DNA of 64,000 bases from Micromonospora sp. C31 (GTDB lineage: Bacteria; Actinomycetota; Actinomycetes; Mycobacteriales; Micromonosporaceae), in assembly GCF_018070575.1 (NCBI RefSeq), contig NZ_JAGPXN010000007.1:1-64000 (forward strand), in the 5' to 3' direction. Below, one piece after another: positions 52,586-60,833 of the stretch (its first letter is position 1; each line of letters begins with the position of its first letter). The notes beneath the pieces were generated by a model, which saw only the letters and a program-made list of their open reading frames with translations, was not told the DNA's origin and searched no databases. Position numbers and translations under genes: made by a program.

Positions 52586-52794
52586 CCGCGGCCGGTCTCC
52601 TCCTGGAGCTGGTCGATCCGCTTCGAGGCCTCGGCCTTGGTCAGTCCCTCCGGCGGTTCCTCGCCGGCCTCCCGGGCCAGGGTCGCCAGGTAGGACTCCT
52701 GGGCGGCGGTCGGCGGCTCCTCGCCGGTGACCCACTCGTCCGGGTCCTTGATGGCGGCCTCCGGGTTGGCCCGGCTGCTGGTGCGGTCCGTCAT
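52579..52794 (-). CDS. DUF3072-domain small protein
   Basis: A 71-residue acidic protein with the DUF3072 pattern: DPDEWVTGEEPPTAAQESYLATLAREAGEEPP, then LTKAEASKRIDQLQEETGRG. The SAP-like ending suggests nucleic-acid or protein binding, but the function is unknown. ATG 52794 has GGAGGG nearby; GTG 52803 is possible. The upstream region carries a stress-type promoter. Confidence 0.88.
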   Translation of the reverse strand: MTDRTSSRANPEAAIKDPDEWVTGEEPPTAAQESYLATLAREAGEEPPEGLTKAEASKRIDQLQEETGRGQ

Positions 52795-52825
52795 GGTCTC
52801 CACCCTCCTTCGAACAGACGTGCCA

Positions 52826-52851
52826 ATACCCCGTGCGGCCCCGATCCATGC
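52826..52851 (-). promoter_or_regulatory. Stress-type promoter candidate before DUF3072
   Basis: On the minus strand GCAT (52848-52851), 16 bases, GGGTAT (52826-52831), matching GNNT-N14-16-GGGTAY. It lies 32 bases ahead of the start codon. Confidence 0.45.
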
Positions 52852-52921
52852 GCTCTCCCGCGCGTCGTACGCCCGGGCGTGCCGCGCGTGCGTCCCGCCG
52901 CGCCGGGGACACGGGCCCGCA

Positions 52922-52927
52922 TACGAT
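52922..52927 (+). promoter_or_regulatory. Leaderless -10 element
   Basis: TACGAT ends 6 bases before the GTG at 52934; no Shine-Dalgarno sequence. Confidence 0.45.
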
Positions 52928-52933
52928 CACCGG

Positions 52934-53899
52934 GTGACTGCGCGAGAGCGGGCGGGTGTGGTGGTGGTCGGCGCCGGCATCGCCGGGGTGGCGTGCGCGA
53001 CGGAACTGGCCCGCGCGGGCATCCCGGTGGAGATCCGGGAGCGCGCCCGGGTGGCCGGCGGCCGGATGGCCAGCCGCCGCTTCGACGGCCGGCCCGCCGA
53101 CACCGGCGCCGCGTACTTCACGGTCGGCGATCCGGACTTCGCCGAGGTGGCCGAGGGATGGCGCTCGGCCGGCCTGGCCCGCGAGTGGACCGACACCTTC
53201 GTCGCGTACGGCGCCGACGGTCGGCGCGCGGTGCCGGGCCCGATGCGCTGGGCGGCGCCCCGGGGGCTGCGTTCGCTGGTGGAGCACCTGGCCCGGGACC
53301 TGCCGGTGACCGTGGACCGGCTCGTGCTCGGCGTCGAGCCGGGGCCCGTGGTGGACGGGCGGCCCTGTGCGGCGGTGGCGCTCGCCATGCCGGGGCCGCA
53401 GGCGGCCCTGCTGCTCGACCCGGCCCTGGCCGCCGCCACCCGCGCCACGCAGGCCCAGCGCTGGTCGCCGTCCCTGGCCGGGGTGCTGCGTTTCCCGGCC
53501 CGCCGGTGGGCCACCTTCCGGGGCGCCTTCGTCAACGACCACCCGCTGCTGAACCTCGTCTGCGACGACGGCGACCGCCGTGGCGACGACGCGCCGGTGC
53601 TGGTCGCCCACACCACGCCCGAGTTCGCCGCCGGCCACCTCGCCCAGCCCAGCGGGGCCGGGCCGGCGATCGAGGAAGCCGTCCGGGACCTGCTGGGGCT
53701 GCCCGAAGCGGCGGTGCACGTGCACGTGCACCGCTGGACGTACGCGAAGCCCACCGCCGGGCCCGGCGGGACGTACCACCTCGACGCCGACGGCGTCGGG
53801 CTGGCCGGCGACGCCTTCGGCAAGCCCCGGGTGCAGAGCGCCTGGCTCTCCGGTCGCGACCTCGGTCGTGCCCTCGTCACCCGCCTGCGTGGGGCGTGA
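52934..53899 (+). CDS. Renalase-like NAD(P)/FAD-dependent oxidoreductase
   Basis: A 321-residue flavoprotein. VVVVGAGIAGVACATELARAG is the FAD-binding Rossmann motif, RVAGGRMASRRFDGRPADTGAAYF the second FAD contact that is typical for the renalase/amine-oxidase-like group, and GVGLAGDAFGKPRVQSAWLSG the C-terminal contact. Renalase oxidises 2- or 6-dihydro-NAD(P) back to NAD(P); that role is a good guess but not proven here. The stop overlaps the antiporter gene end by 23 bases, tail to tail. Confidence 0.87.
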   Translation: MTARERAGVVVVGAGIAGVACATELARAGIPVEIRERARVAGGRMASRRFDGRPADTGAAYFTVGDPDFAEVAEGWRSAGLAREWTDTFVAYGADGRRAVPGPMRWAAPRGLRSLVEHLARDLPVTVDRLVLGVEPGPVVDGRPCAAVALAMPGPQAALLLDPALAAATRATQAQRWSPSLAGVLRFPARRWATFRGAFVNDHPLLNLVCDDGDRRGDDAPVLVAHTTPEFAAGHLAQPSGAGPAIEEAVRDLLGLPEAAVHVHVHRWTYAKPTAGPGGTYHLDADGVGLAGDAFGKPRVQSAWLSGRDLGRALVTRLRGA

Positions 53900-55229
53900 G
53901 GGCCGGAGCCCCCTGCCGGCCCCGGCGCGGGCCGGGCGGCCGGCCACCGGCGGCGCCGGGACCGCCGGCCTGACCGCGCTCGGACGGGTCGGCGGTGCGT
54001 TGCCCCGACCGGTCCAGCAACTGCATCACCGGGGTCGCCGCGATGCCGTGCACCACCACCGAGACGATCACCACGAGGCCGACGGTCGCCCAGATCAGGT
54101 CCGCCTGGGCGAAATCGGCCTTCGTCGTCGCGTACGCCACGTAGAAGAACGAGCCGACGCCCCGGATGCCGAACAGGGCGATCACCAAGTGCTCGGCGGG
54201 CCGACCGGGCGCCCCCCGCAGCGACAGCCAGCCGACCAGCGGACGGACCACGAAGACCAGAGCCAGCCCGACCGCGGCGGCCGGCCAGGTCAGCGGGCCC
54301 AGCAGGCCGCCCACCACGGCGCCGCCGAAGAGCAGCAGCAACAGCACGGTGAGCAGCCGCTCGACCTGCTCGGCGAAGTCGTGCAGCACGGAGTGGAACT
54401 CGTGGGTGCGTTCGGCGGACCGGATCGCCCGGGCGGCCACGAAGACCGCGAGGAAGCCGTACCCGCCCAGGAGCTCCACCAGCCCGTACGCCAGGAAGGT
54501 CGCGGCCAGCGCGAGGAAGCCCTCCGAGTGCCGGGCCAGCCGCAGCTCGCTCGGGGCCCGGAAGAAGAGCTTGCCGAGCAGCCAGCCGACCAGCCAACCG
54601 CCCGCCACCCCAGCCGCCACCTTCCAGAGCAGGTCCACGCCGATCCAGCGGCCCAGCCAGTCGCCGGGGGCCAGGCTGGTGGTGGCGATGGCGATGGCGG
54701 CGTACACGAAGGGGAAGGCCAGCCCGTCGTTCAGCCCGGCCTCCGAGGTGAGGGCGAAGCGGACCTCGTCCTCGGAGTCCTCGACGTCGGTGGGCTCGCC
54801 GACCTGCACGTCGGCGGCGAGCACCGGATCGGTCGGCGCGAGGGCCGCCCCCAGCAGCAGCGCGCCGGCCGGCAGCAGCCCGGCCCACCACCAGCCGAGC
54901 AGCGCCACCGCCGCGATGCACAGCGGCATGGCGATGGCCAGCAGCCGCCACGTCGACGACCAGCGGGCCCAGCTCAACGGCCGGTCGATCTTCAGGCCGG
55001 CCCCCATCAGCGCCACGATGACACCGATCTCGGTGAGGTGGGTGGCGAACGTCCGGTGCGCGAGCGGATCAGGGCTCGGTAGCCCGATGGGGAGGAGGAA
55101 GACCAGCATGCCCAGCCCGAGGAAGGCGATCGGCATGGACAGGGGGCGGTGTTCGAGCAGCCGGGGCAGGATCCCCGCCAGCAGCGCACCCAGACCGACC
55201 ACCGCGAACGCCACGTCTACCGGCTCCAC
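53877..55229 (-). CDS. Cation:proton antiporter (CPA1/NhaP-like)
   Basis: A 450-residue membrane protein with about twelve helices. It starts FAVVGLGALLAGILPRLLEH; the ion site has ALAPTDPVLAADVQVG and EAGLNDGLAFPFVY, the ND/DP pattern of CPA antiporters, and FGIRGVGSFFYVAYA near the end. It exchanges Na+ or K+ for protons to control pH or salt. The last 40 residues are a disordered basic tail. The GTG at 55229 has GGAGAGGTGGGG. Confidence 0.9.
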   Translation of the reverse strand: MEPVDVAFAVVGLGALLAGILPRLLEHRPLSMPIAFLGLGMLVFLLPIGLPSPDPLAHRTFATHLTEIGVIVALMGAGLKIDRPLSWARWSSTWRLLAIAMPLCIAAVALLGWWWAGLLPAGALLLGAALAPTDPVLAADVQVGEPTDVEDSEDEVRFALTSEAGLNDGLAFPFVYAAIAIATTSLAPGDWLGRWIGVDLLWKVAAGVAGGWLVGWLLGKLFFRAPSELRLARHSEGFLALAATFLAYGLVELLGGYGFLAVFVAARAIRSAERTHEFHSVLHDFAEQVERLLTVLLLLLFGGAVVGGLLGPLTWPAAAVGLALVFVVRPLVGWLSLRGAPGRPAEHLVIALFGIRGVGSFFYVAYATTKADFAQADLIWATVGLVVIVSVVVHGIAATPVMQLLDRSGQRTADPSERGQAGGPGAAGGRPPGPRRGRQGAPALTPHAGG

Positions 55230-55334
55230 GACCCCACCTCTCCGCCTCGCCCACAGAGTGCGGGCAGGTGGTGCAAGTCCTTGCCCCCGGAAGACTTCTC
55301 GTATTCCTGTCCGGAGCGACGGAACCGGCGCCGG

Positions 55335-56012
55335 TCACCCCAACCGGGCGACCGGCGAGTCGTCGAGGCCGGCGAGCAGCGCGGCGGGGTCCTCGTAGAT
55401 CGCCACCGCGCCGGCCCCGGCCAGTTCGCCGCGGCTGGTGCCGCCGCAGGTCAGCCCCACGCAGGGGATGTCCAACTGGCCGGCGGCGGCGACGTCCCAC
55501 ACCGAGTCGCCGACGAAGACCACACGTTCGGCGGCGAGCCCGGACTGCTCCAGCGCGGCCACCAGGATGTCCGGCGCCGGCTTGCTCTCCCGCGCGTCCG
55601 CCGAGCAGGTGACGGTGTGGATCACGTCGTCGGCGGCCAGCGCCCGGCGCAGGGCGGCCACCTCGTGCTCGGCGGCGGAGGTGGCGAGCACGACCCGCAG
55701 CCCCCGCTCCGCGCAGGCCCGTAGCAGGTCGGCGGCGCTGGGCAGCGCGACCAGCCGCTCCCAGTACTCGGCGAAGAGGGTGTCGTGGGAGTCGCGCAGC
55801 TTCTGGTCCCCGCTCCGATCGCGCTCCGGGCCGAGCAGGTGGTCGAGCAGCTTGTCCGAACCCATCCCGATGGCACGGTGGATCGTCGCCATGGGGATGG
55901 GCCGGTCGAGCTGGCGCAACGCCTCCCACCAGCTCACGGTGTGCAGGTAGGTGGTGTCGACCAGGGTGCCGTCCACGTCGAAGAGGACACCGGTGGGCTT
56001 GTCGGTGGGCAT
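55335..56012 (-). CDS. HAD-family phosphatase (Gph/PGMB-like)
   Basis: A 225-residue haloacid-dehalogenase hydrolase. Motif I is VLFDVDGTLVDTTYLH, motif II VVLATSAAEHE, motif III ESKPAPDILV, motif IV FVGDSVWDVAAAG. The helical cap between motifs I and II (residues about 18-90) fits the phosphoglycolate-phosphatase/beta-phosphoglucomutase subgroup. Substrate unknown. AGGAGG before the ATG at 56012. Confidence 0.92.
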   Translation of the reverse strand: MPTDKPTGVLFDVDGTLVDTTYLHTVSWWEALRQLDRPIPMATIHRAIGMGSDKLLDHLLGPERDRSGDQKLRDSHDTLFAEYWERLVALPSAADLLRACAERGLRVVLATSAAEHEVAALRRALAADDVIHTVTCSADARESKPAPDILVAALEQSGLAAERVVFVGDSVWDVAAAGQLDIPCVGLTCGGTSRGELAGAGAVAIYEDPAALLAGLDDSPVARLG

Positions 56013-56052
56013 GCCGTCCTCCTACCCCCTCCGGACGGGGGTGACGCCCCGG

Positions 56053-58176
56053 TCACCCGGGCGGGATCAGGATCTCGAACCAGACCGTCGAGCCGCGTAC
56101 CGTCGGGTCCGTCCCCCACGCGTCGCTCAGCTCCTCGATCAGCCCGAGCCCGCGGCCCCGGCTGCTGAGCGTGTCGGTCTGCGCCCGGGTCACCGTGCCC
56201 CGGGTGCCCGAGTCGGCGACCGACACCAGCAGCCGCTCCGGGCTGAGGTCGATCTCCACCCGGGCCGCGGTGCCCGCGTGCAGCAGGGCGTTGGTGGTCA
56301 GCTCGCTGGTGCAGAGCACCGCCGCGCCGATGACCGACTCGGGCACCTGCCACTCCGTGAGCTGCCCGGTCAGCCAGTGCCGCACCCGGCTCGGCGCGGT
56401 CGGCTCGGCCGGCACCTCCATGCTCGTCGAGCGCGACGGCCGCAGCGCGTGCTCCACCGCGAGCACGGCGACGTCGTCCTCGGTGGCGCCGGGCACGGCC
56501 GCGGTCGCCACCGCGCACAGCGCGCGGGGATCACCGCTGCCCGCGCCGGCGACGGCGGCGGCCAGGGCCTCCAGGCCGGCCGTCAGGTCCTGCCAGCGCC
56601 GCTCCACCACCCCGTCGCTGAACAGCAGCAGCGTGTCGCCGGGGGCGAAAGGCACCGTGACGGTGGGTGGCCGGCAGCCCAGGCCCAGCGGGGCGCCCGC
56701 AGGCAGATCGAGGTATTCGGCGACCGGCTCACCGTCGAGGGCGCACCGGCGGATCAGCGGGGCCGGGTGACCGGCACTGGCCAGGGTGAGCCGTTGCCGG
56801 TCTGCGTCGACGACCCCGAAGACCACCGTCACGAAGAGCTCGTGGGTTTCGCCCTCGGCGCCCAGGCTGGTGACCAGCCGGTCGAGCCCGGCCAGCACGG
56901 CGTCCGGGCGGGGATCGCTCAGCGCCAGCGCCCGCAGCGCGGCGCGGACCTGACCCATCCGGGCCGCGGCCTGCACGTCGTGGCCGGCGACGTCGCCGAG
57001 CACGATGCCCAGGCCGCCGTCGGGCAGCAGGAAGGCGTCGTAGAAGTCCCCGCCGGCGGCGTTGCCGTCGACGCCCGGGTCGTAGCGGGCGGCGATCCGC
57101 ATCCGGGGCAGGTCGGGCAGGTGCTCCGGCAGCATGCTGCGTTGCAGCAGCTGGGCGGTGCCGTGCTGGGTCTCGAACCGGCGAGCCCGTTCGGCGGCCT
57201 GACCGACCAGCTCGGCCGAGGCGGCCAGCAGCGCGCGCCGGGCGGCCGACCAGACGTGCGGCACCTGGTAGCCGACCGTCAGGCCGCCGCGCACCACCGA
57301 GGCCCGCAGCGGCACCGCCGCGAGCGAGCGGACCTTCTGGTCGTGCCGGTCCACCGCGATCTCCCGCAGCGGCTGGTCGTCGTCGACGAAGTACGGCACG
57401 CCGTTGCGGGCGGCGGTCACCACCGGTGCCTGCCACTCCGGGGGGATGCGCCGCCACAGCGGGGGGAGCCGCTCGTCGGCCTCGTCCATCAGCTCGCCAC
57501 GGATGCGCCGGACCATCCGCCAGCCACCGCCCTCGTCGACGGCGAACGAGACCCGGTCGGCGTCGAACGCCGTGATCGCGTAGCGCAGCGCGACCCGGGC
57601 CACGTCGTCCAGGGTGAGGGTGCCGGCGAGCGCCGCGGCGAAGTCGCTGAGGCTCTGCAACTGCTGGGTGACCTGGGTGGTCTCCGCGGCGACGGTCAGC
57701 ACGCCGATGATCCGCCCCGCGCTGTCGCGTACGGGCGAGTAGCCCCGGGTGAAGACCGACTGCTCGACCAGGCCGGGACGGCGGTGCAGCGGGAGGGTCG
57801 TCTCCTTCTCCAGGAACGGCTCGCCGGAGCGGTAGGTGTGCTCGATGGCGTCGCCGACGCCGGGCAGCGGCCACGACTCGGCGAACACCTCGGCCGCCGG
57901 CCGGCCCACCGCGTCGGGGTGCCGGTCGCCGATCAGCTCGGCGTACGCGTCGTTGTAGACGAGCAGGTGCTCGTCGCCCAGGGTGAGGGCCATCGGCACG
58001 GGCGAGGCGAGGAGCAGTTCGGTGGCGGCCCGGACCGCCGGGTCCCACGTGCGCCACGGGCCGAGCGGGGTGCCACCCCAGTCGTGACGCAGGACGATGG
58101 CCGCCGTGTGCGACGCGGAGGGTGTTCCCGAGACCGGGACTGGTGGGTTCGGCACCCGTCCGACCGTTCCTGGCAT
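56053..58176 (-). CDS. PAS-GAF-PP2C phosphatase fused to a HATPase domain
   Basis: A 707-residue cytoplasmic sensor. A PAS-like domain (about 40-150, LLVYNDAYAELIGDRHPDAVG), a GAF domain (about 175-320), an RsbU/SpoIIE PP2C domain (about 345-560, DGNAAGGDFYDAFLL, GIVLGDVAGHDVQAAA, LLLFSDGVVERR) and an RsbW-like ATP-binding domain (about 590-705, TSELTTNALLHAGTAARVEI, RGRGLGLIEELSDAWG). The last two are the opposed phosphatase and kinase-like activities that control anti-sigma antagonists. Stress input to a SigF-type factor is a likely role, with the target encoded elsewhere. Leaderless start. Confidence 0.9.
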   Translation of the reverse strand: MPGTVGRVPNPPVPVSGTPSASHTAAIVLRHDWGGTPLGPWRTWDPAVRAATELLLASPVPMALTLGDEHLLVYNDAYAELIGDRHPDAVGRPAAEVFAESWPLPGVGDAIEHTYRSGEPFLEKETTLPLHRRPGLVEQSVFTRGYSPVRDSAGRIIGVLTVAAETTQVTQQLQSLSDFAAALAGTLTLDDVARVALRYAITAFDADRVSFAVDEGGGWRMVRRIRGELMDEADERLPPLWRRIPPEWQAPVVTAARNGVPYFVDDDQPLREIAVDRHDQKVRSLAAVPLRASVVRGGLTVGYQVPHVWSAARRALLAASAELVGQAAERARRFETQHGTAQLLQRSMLPEHLPDLPRMRIAARYDPGVDGNAAGGDFYDAFLLPDGGLGIVLGDVAGHDVQAAARMGQVRAALRALALSDPRPDAVLAGLDRLVTSLGAEGETHELFVTVVFGVVDADRQRLTLASAGHPAPLIRRCALDGEPVAEYLDLPAGAPLGLGCRPPTVTVPFAPGDTLLLFSDGVVERRWQDLTAGLEALAAAVAGAGSGDPRALCAVATAAVPGATEDDVAVLAVEHALRPSRSTSMEVPAEPTAPSRVRHWLTGQLTEWQVPESVIGAAVLCTSELTTNALLHAGTAARVEIDLSPERLLVSVADSGTRGTVTRAQTDTLSSRGRGLGLIEELSDAWGTDPTVRGSTVWFEILIPPG

Positions 58177-58182
58177 GAGCGC

Positions 58183-58188
58183 AGCCTA
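58183..58188 (-). promoter_or_regulatory. Leaderless -10 element
   Basis: TAGGCT on the minus strand ends 6 bases before the ATG at 58176. Confidence 0.45.
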
Positions 58189-58305
58189 GCCGGAGGCCCT
58201 GTCGCCGGTTTCCGATCATGCCCCGTGCGTCGTCGCAGCCGGACGTTCGGGCAGGTCATGACCAGTCTGCGGTGACCTGTCGGGAAAAACTCGGGGACCG
58301 GGACG

Positions 58306-58330
58306 GCGTGCCGCGTCGGTGACCGGGTAT
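58306..58330 (+). promoter_or_regulatory. Stress-type promoter GCGT-N15-GGGTAT
   Basis: Fits the GNNT-N14-16-GGGTAY promoter class used by SigB/SigF-group factors; GGGTAT ends 35 bases before the ATG at 58366, giving a short leader with GGAGGG. Confidence 0.5.
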
Positions 58331-58365
58331 GCGCGCGGCGCAGTCCATGCGACAGGAGGGACATC

Positions 58366-59232
58366 ATGCCGGAAAGCCTCGCGGTCAGGCAGGTCGACAT
58401 CGGCGACGCCGTGGCCGACATGTGGAGGTCGGTGCTGCTGTTCATACCGCGGGCCATCGCTTTCATCGCGATCCTCGTGGTCGGATGGCTCATCGCCAGA
58501 GCAGTGCTCAAGCTCGTCGACGCGGCGCTCGAACGGGTCGGCTTCGACAAGGCGGTGGAACGGGGCGGCATCAAGCGCGCGCTGGAACGCACCAAGTACG
58601 ACGCCAGCGACATCCTGGCGAAGCTGGCGTACTACGCGGTGCTGCTGTTCACCCTGCAGTTCGCCTTCGGGGTGTGGGGACCCAACGCGATCAGTGACCT
58701 GATCGGCGGTGTGGTCGCCTGGCTGCCACGCGCCTTCGTGGCGATCATCATCATCGTCGTGGCCGCCGCGATCGCCAGCGCCGTCCGGGATCTGGTCACC
58801 GGGGCGCTGGGCGGACTCTCGTACGGCAAGATCCTCGCCGACCTGACGGCGGTCTTCATCATCGCGCTGGGTGTGATCGCCGCACTGAACCAGGTGGGCA
58901 TCGCCACCGCGGTGACCACGCCGGTGCTGATCGCGGTGCTCGCCACGGTGGCCGGCATCCTGATCATCGGCGTCGGCGGTGGCCTGGTGCGGCCGATGCA
59001 GAACCGTTGGGAGGGCTGGCTGAACCGGATGGCCGAGGAGTCACGGGCGGTGCAGGAGCACCGCCGGGCCCGGGACGCAGGCCGGAGCGACGTCGGCCGG
59101 CAGATGGCCGACCGGACGGTGGCCGAGCGTACCGAGGTGATGCCGCGCGGGCAGGAGTCCGCGACGGCCGGCGGGCGTGGCACCTACCAGTCGGGCAACG
59201 TGGGCGACGAGACCCAGCAGTTCCGCCGCTGA
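58366..59232 (+). CDS. MscS-like conserved TM-helix protein (CmpX-type)
   Basis: A 288-residue membrane protein with about five helices, the first IPRAIAFIAILVVGWLIARAVLKLVD being the conserved TM-helix repeat seen in CmpX and mechanosensitive-channel relatives; VVAWLPRAFVAIIIIVVAAAIA repeats it. The basic, disordered C-terminal 70 residues are cytoplasmic. It lacks a full MscS beta domain, so channel activity is uncertain. GGAGGG before the ATG; a stress-type promoter lies upstream. Confidence 0.85.
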   Translation: MPESLAVRQVDIGDAVADMWRSVLLFIPRAIAFIAILVVGWLIARAVLKLVDAALERVGFDKAVERGGIKRALERTKYDASDILAKLAYYAVLLFTLQFAFGVWGPNAISDLIGGVVAWLPRAFVAIIIIVVAAAIASAVRDLVTGALGGLSYGKILADLTAVFIIALGVIAALNQVGIATAVTTPVLIAVLATVAGILIIGVGGGLVRPMQNRWEGWLNRMAEESRAVQEHRRARDAGRSDVGRQMADRTVAERTEVMPRGQESATAGGRGTYQSGNVGDETQQFRR

Positions 59233-59418
59233 CGGTGACCCGCGACGGGAGGGGTGTCCGCGAACCTGCGGGCGCCCCTCCGGCGTGCCCGGAGCCGCGT
59301 CGCCGGGGCCACGACGGTCGGGGGCGTGTGCCGGCGGTGGGCAACCGCGCGGGTTCGCCGCCCGGACCGGCGGGAGCGCGTCCTCGCCGGGCTGCCCACC
59401 TGCCCGGCGGCCGCCGCC

Positions 59419-59796
59419 TCAGACCAGCGGGAGCGGGGCGGGCGCCGGGGCGCCGAGCGAACGGGACAGCGCGCAGACCGCGAGCAGCCGGGTGAGCAGC
59501 CAGTCCGGCGCGGACCAGTCCACCGGCGTCGCCGGGGGCTGCCAGCCGTGCTCCGACGCGGCGGCGCGGACGCCCTCCGCGTAGCCGGCGAGCGCGGCGG
59601 CGCTCAGCGGCCGGCGGTCGCCGTCCAGGCTCTCCCGCACCGCGGCGGCGTGCTGGTCGACCAGGGCGAGCAGGCCCGGACGCGCGGCGGCAGCGGCCAA
59701 CCCCTCGGCGCCGACGGAGGCGGACAGGAGGGCGAGGGTGGCTCGCGCCGAGCCGGCGGCGGAACGGGTCTCGGCCCGGGTGAACGGCACACGCAT
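59419..59796 (-). CDS. DUF6401-like small protein
   Basis: A 125-residue helical, Ala-rich soluble protein. AARPGLLALVDQHAAAVRES and SEHGWQPPATPVDWSAPDWL and TRLLAVCALSRS agree with the DUF6401 family as I remember it from Micromonosporaceae, sometimes labelled natural-product biosynthesis, but without proven function. No biosynthetic genes adjoin. Leaderless-type -10 eight bases before the ATG. Confidence 0.7.
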   Translation of the reverse strand: MRVPFTRAETRSAAGSARATLALLSASVGAEGLAAAAARPGLLALVDQHAAAVRESLDGDRRPLSAAALAGYAEGVRAAASEHGWQPPATPVDWSAPDWLLTRLLAVCALSRSLGAPAPAPLPLV

Positions 59797-59804
59797 GGTG
59801 ACCG

Positions 59805-59810
59805 AGGCTA
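59805..59810 (-). promoter_or_regulatory. Leaderless -10 element
   Basis: TAGCCT on the minus strand ends 8 bases before the ATG at 59796. Confidence 0.4.
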
Positions 59811-59958
59811 GCCGGCCGCTCCCCTGGTCGGCCTCGGCCGGTCGGCGGGTTTTTGCCCCTCGTCCGAACGGTCAGCGGGCGGCACGGGGATTGATCCGAC
59901 GCGGGCGGGGCAGGAGGAGGACCGCCCGGAGGGGCACAGCCGACACCTGGAGGAACGG

Positions 59959-60408
59959 ATGGGACGACACGAGGACGGGCCGGACGAGCGGCACCGCAGG
60001 CCCGCCGGGGTCAGCGACGGGACGGTGGCGGCGCTCGGCAAGCTCAGCGAGGCGCTGGAGTGCGTCGAGCGGGTCCGCGGCCACCTCTACTCGCTGCACC
60101 AGCTCGTGGGGCACGCCGACCTGATGCTCGACGACGCCGTGGAGATGTTCCGCGCGGCCGGGCACGACCGGATCGCCGACCGGATCGACACCGACCTGCT
60201 GGGCCGCAACGTCATCGCCGGGCGGTGGACGTTCCAGATCGTCGAGGACTTCGACGACGGCTACTACGCCCTCTTCCAAGACCTCGAGCGGGCCGCCCGC
60301 GAGGAACTGGTCGACGGTCGCCGGCACCTCTACGAGGCGGAGATGAAGGAGCGCCGGCGCAGCCGGGGCCGGCCCGGACACGAGGCGCGTCCCGACGGCG
60401 AGAAATAG
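59959..60408 (+). CDS. Unrecognised helical protein
   Basis: A 149-residue acidic-to-neutral protein that I do not recognise. It is almost wholly alpha-helical: VAALGKLSEALECVERVRGH, LMLDDAVEMFRAAGHDRIAD, then WTFQIVEDFDDGYYALFQDL and a charged, basic C-terminus. Reading frame and codon use are normal and the ATG is preceded by GGAGG, so it is a real gene. Its neighbours are likewise small and uncharacterised. No evidence of regulation beyond a T-rich GGGTTTTTGCCCC about 110 bases upstream. Confidence 0.8.
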   Translation: MGRHEDGPDERHRRPAGVSDGTVAALGKLSEALECVERVRGHLYSLHQLVGHADLMLDDAVEMFRAAGHDRIADRIDTDLLGRNVIAGRWTFQIVEDFDDGYYALFQDLERAAREELVDGRRHLYEAEMKERRRSRGRPGHEARPDGEK

Positions 60409-60466
60409 CCACCGACCCGAGGAGGCGGCGGCCGGCTGCCGGCGACGGACCCGGCCGGGCGCGTCG

Positions 60467-60679
60467 TCAGTCCGTGGAGCGGGCGCCGGCCGGGCGGCGC
60501 CGGTCCGCGTCGTCGGCGATGATCACCGTCGCCACCATCAGCGCCACGCAGAGGCTGAACAACCAGGAGTCGTCCGAGACCAGCTTGGCGGAGACGGGGG
60601 CCTGGAGCGCGGCGAGGAGAAAGCCGAGCCATGCCAGGCGGCGCTGACGCGCGGAGAGGATGCCGGAGCCCTGATGCAT
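60467..60679 (-). CDS. Small membrane protein, 70 residues
   Basis: MHQGSGILSARQRRLAWLGF opens into two hydrophobic segments (about 16-32 and 42-58, WLFSLCVALMVATVIIA) and a basic C-terminal tail. Probably a two-pass membrane protein of unknown function. The start at 60679 is the only plausible ATG; no strong ribosome site is visible, so the exact N-terminus is uncertain. Confidence 0.6.
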   Translation of the reverse strand: MHQGSGILSARQRRLAWLGFLLAALQAPVSAKLVSDDSWLFSLCVALMVATVIIADDADRRRPAGARSTD

Positions 60680-60833
60680 CCCGAAAGTCTTGCGCGTGAC
60701 CCGGGGCTTGCCGTCAGCCGAACGGCCGATTCTGGATGAGCTGTCCGTTTCACCGACCGTCTGGACCGTAATCTCCGTCCCACCGGGGGAGGTCGGGTGG
60801 CGCCGCCGCCGGCGCGGGGCAGGATGGACCCCC

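Noticed and set aside
56012..56040. Stress-type promoter GCGT-N16-GGGTAG before the HAD gene
   Set aside because: GNNT is too permissive at this GC content and the hexamer overlaps the AGGAGG ribosome site; likely chance.
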